DNA from: Planctomycetota bacterium
GTDB taxonomy: Bacteria > Planctomycetota > Planctomycetia > Pirellulales > Pirellulaceae
Assembly: GCA_019347795.1 (NCBI GenBank)
Contig: JAHWKS010000226.1
Location: 1-7,756, forward strand
Direction: 5' to 3'
DNA length: 7,756 nucleotides
Position 1 is the first letter of the stretch. Each line of letters starts with the position of its first letter. The translations under genes and the position numbers were made by a program. A model generated the notes under the pieces. It worked only from the letters and a program-made list of their open reading frames with translations. It had not been told where the DNA came from and did not search any database. Shown in pieces: positions 6,428-7,756 of this stretch.

Positions 6428-6443
6428 TCCCGTTCGAACCGCC

Positions 6444-6477
6444 TCTGCCCGGGAGTCTTCTTGGACTCCGACGCAGA
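6444..6477. terminator. Hairpin between convergent genes, possible bidirectional terminator
   Basis: TCTGC (6444-6448) pairs with GCAGA (6473-6477), and GGAGTC (6452-6457) pairs with GACTCC (6464-6469) around a 6-base loop. The two stems total 11 bp and are separated by a 3x3 internal loop. The hairpin starts 17 bases after the plus-strand stop and ends 2 bases before the stop codon of the minus-strand gene, filling most of the 51-base gap. There is no T-tract in either direction, so intrinsic termination is plausible rather than certain. Confidence 0.5.
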
Positions 6478-6478
6478 A

Positions 6479-7756
6479 CTAGAACTGAGCCTTGGGCTGT
6501 CCGGTGCCTTGCATCATTTTGGTGGCGGCGCCGATTAACTCCAGGACGCCCTGCTCGACCTCGATGCGGTAGCGGACGCCGTTCTCGATCGCCTGAGAGC
6601 GAATCGAGACGTGGTCGTTCTCCTGGTTCTCCTTAATCGTGGAGGCCAGCATCGTCGTAAGGGGGTCCTCTTTCACCGCCGCCGCGAACTTGAGGATGGG
6701 GCCGACCGCGACGCTGAACTGGGCCGGCGGCACGTTTTCCGACTGCTTGGCCTGCGAGGCGTCGATAATGCTCTTCGCCTCCTCCAGACCCGCCGGCCCC
6801 ACGGCCAGGTAGACGCGGTCGCCGCCGAAGCCGAGGGCCACGTCGAGGGTCTCGCCGAAGATGTCTCGGGCGTCCTCTTTCTCGGGGATGGGGAGCTTCA
6901 GCGTGTGGAACGTGATGTTGGCGTGTTCGGCGGCGTTGAAGTTCACCTTCGGCGCCTTGGGCTCGTTCTTGGCCGCCTCGATCAGCTTCTTGAAGGTCTC
7001 ATTGAGCCGCTGGGCGTCCTGCACCGTGCCGCCGGCCACGAAGTTCAGCTTCCCGTCAGCGGTGAGGAACAGCGCGGCGCCGCCGTCGATCTTGCCCGCC
7101 TCGACCGTCTTCTCCGCCACGTCGAACAGCGAGTTGATCACCTCGCGGGCCAGCTCCCGGGCCTCCTCGGTTTCGATGTCCTCGTCCTTCTCGATCTCCT
7201 CCAGCGCGTTGGTGCGCGCCGTCTTGGCCATGTCCAGATAGAGGACCGTCTGCTCCTCGGTCAGCCTGGTGGTGGCGAGCATGTTCACGGCCGCTTCCGG
7301 CGCGAGGAAGCCGGCGTGCGACGACTTCACATCCGCCAGTTGGCCCCACTGCTCGGCGAGGTCGGTGCCTTCGCGGGCGGTCGCCTCCACGTCGAAGTAG
7401 GTGGCCTGCGTCTGCGCGTCGATCTGGAGGCCGACAGTCACCTGGTCGGTTTCCTCGATGATTGAAGTCACCTGCTCCAGCATGGCCCGCGTGGACCGCT
7501 CGGAAAGCTCGCGCTGCTCGGGGCTTTGCTCATCCGCGGTCTCCGCGAGCTGCCGCTCGACCTGAGCCCGCATCTGGGCCACCGCCACCTTCTTCATTTC
7601 CGCGGGGATGTTGCCCACGTCGATGCGGACCGCGGCGGTGTAGTTCTCCGTCAGATCGCCCACGACTTCGGCCGGGTCGATCTCCGGGAGACTCGCGAGG
7701 GCGTTGGCGGTCTGCGCCAGGTAGGCCCAGCCGTCCACTTCCTTCACATAAACCGG
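6479..7756 (-). CDS. Acidic cysteine-free protein of unknown function (N-terminus beyond right edge)
   Basis: The frame is open from the right edge, so the N-terminus (and any signal peptide) is missing; 425 residues are visible. An in-frame GTG at 7747 exists, but the codons before it (PVY) continue smoothly, so it is not taken as the start. It resembles planctomycete hypothetical proteins that contain a YVKEVDGWAY-like segment. I know of no function for them. The visible part has no cysteine and is acidic, with a glutamate-rich helical stretch at about 184-202 (ALEEIEKDEDIETEEA). The first about 141 residues and residues about 313-414 look like divergent copies of one module: VYVKEVDGWAYLAQ with RVYLAVGPAGLEEA, VRIDVGNIP with FSVAVGPIL, and VTVGLQIDA..ATYFDVEA with VSIRSQAIENGVRYRIEV. 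This suggests a large two-lobed beta/alpha fold. Export is likely from this resemblance but cannot be shown here. Confidence 0.85.
   Translation of the reverse strand, partial: PVYVKEVDGWAYLAQTANALASLPEIDPAEVVGDLTENYTAAVRIDVGNIPAEMKKVAVAQMRAQVERQLAETADEQSPEQRELSERSTRAMLEQVTSIIEETDQVTVGLQIDAQTQATYFDVEATAREGTDLAEQWGQLADVKSSHAGFLAPEAAVNMLATTRLTEEQTVLYLDMAKTARTNALEEIEKDEDIETEEARELAREVINSLFDVAEKTVEAGKIDGGAALFLTADGKLNFVAGGTVQDAQRLNETFKKLIEAAKNEPKAPKVNFNAAEHANITFHTLKLPIPEKEDARDIFGETLDVALGFGGDRVYLAVGPAGLEEAKSIIDASQAKQSENVPPAQFSVAVGPILKFAAAVKEDPLTTMLASTIKENQENDHVSIRSQAIENGVRYRIEVEQGVLELIGAATKMMQGTGQPKAQF

Noticed and set aside
6611..7465. A 284-codon plus-strand open frame opposite the right-edge gene
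   Set aside because: Leucine/arginine/glycine-rich shadow of the acidic protein on the other strand, with no initiation signal.

Overview
The window is GC-rich DNA, almost certainly from a planctomycete (Planctomycetota, probably Pirellulales-like). The main reason is an adjacent pair encoding a DUF1549/DUF1553 cytochrome-like protein and a DUF1501 protein, families that are strongly expanded in that phylum. The two proteins of unknown function in the right half also read like planctomycete secreted families. This taxonomic call is pattern recognition, not a database result.

Left half (1-3689, minus strand): a compact three-gene operon, transcribed right to left. A consensus-like sigma70 promoter (3661-3689) and a perfect Shine-Dalgarno precede a secreted thioredoxin-fold-like protein that has no cysteine after its signal peptide (2747-3631). 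Its stop overlaps the start of the DUF1549/DUF1553 protein (648-2750) in an ATGA junction. That protein carries an atypical CX4CH and a standard CXXCH haem motif plus an Ig-like segment. Eight bases further on starts a Tat-exported DUF1501 protein (1-639), cut by the left window edge. All three products look extracytoplasmic, so the operon probably builds one envelope-located function; its substrate is unknown.

Middle (3690-5080): a divergent intergenic region with several small dyads leads into thiL (3913-4824, plus strand), thiamine-monophosphate kinase, the only gene here with a confident biochemical role. After it comes a small terminator-like hairpin and then an 81-base nested inverted repeat (4893-4973) of unknown function.

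Right half (5081-7756): a secreted 448-residue protein of unknown function on the plus strand converges on a minus-strand, cysteine-free, acidic protein of unknown function that runs off the right edge. A hairpin in the 51-base gap (6444-6477) could terminate both. The right-hand protein appears to contain an internal two-fold repeat.

I see no tRNA, rRNA, CRISPR array, insertion sequence or phage gene. The most interesting material is the operon led by the cysteine-free thioredoxin-like protein, the nested inverted repeat, and the two uncharacterised secreted proteins.
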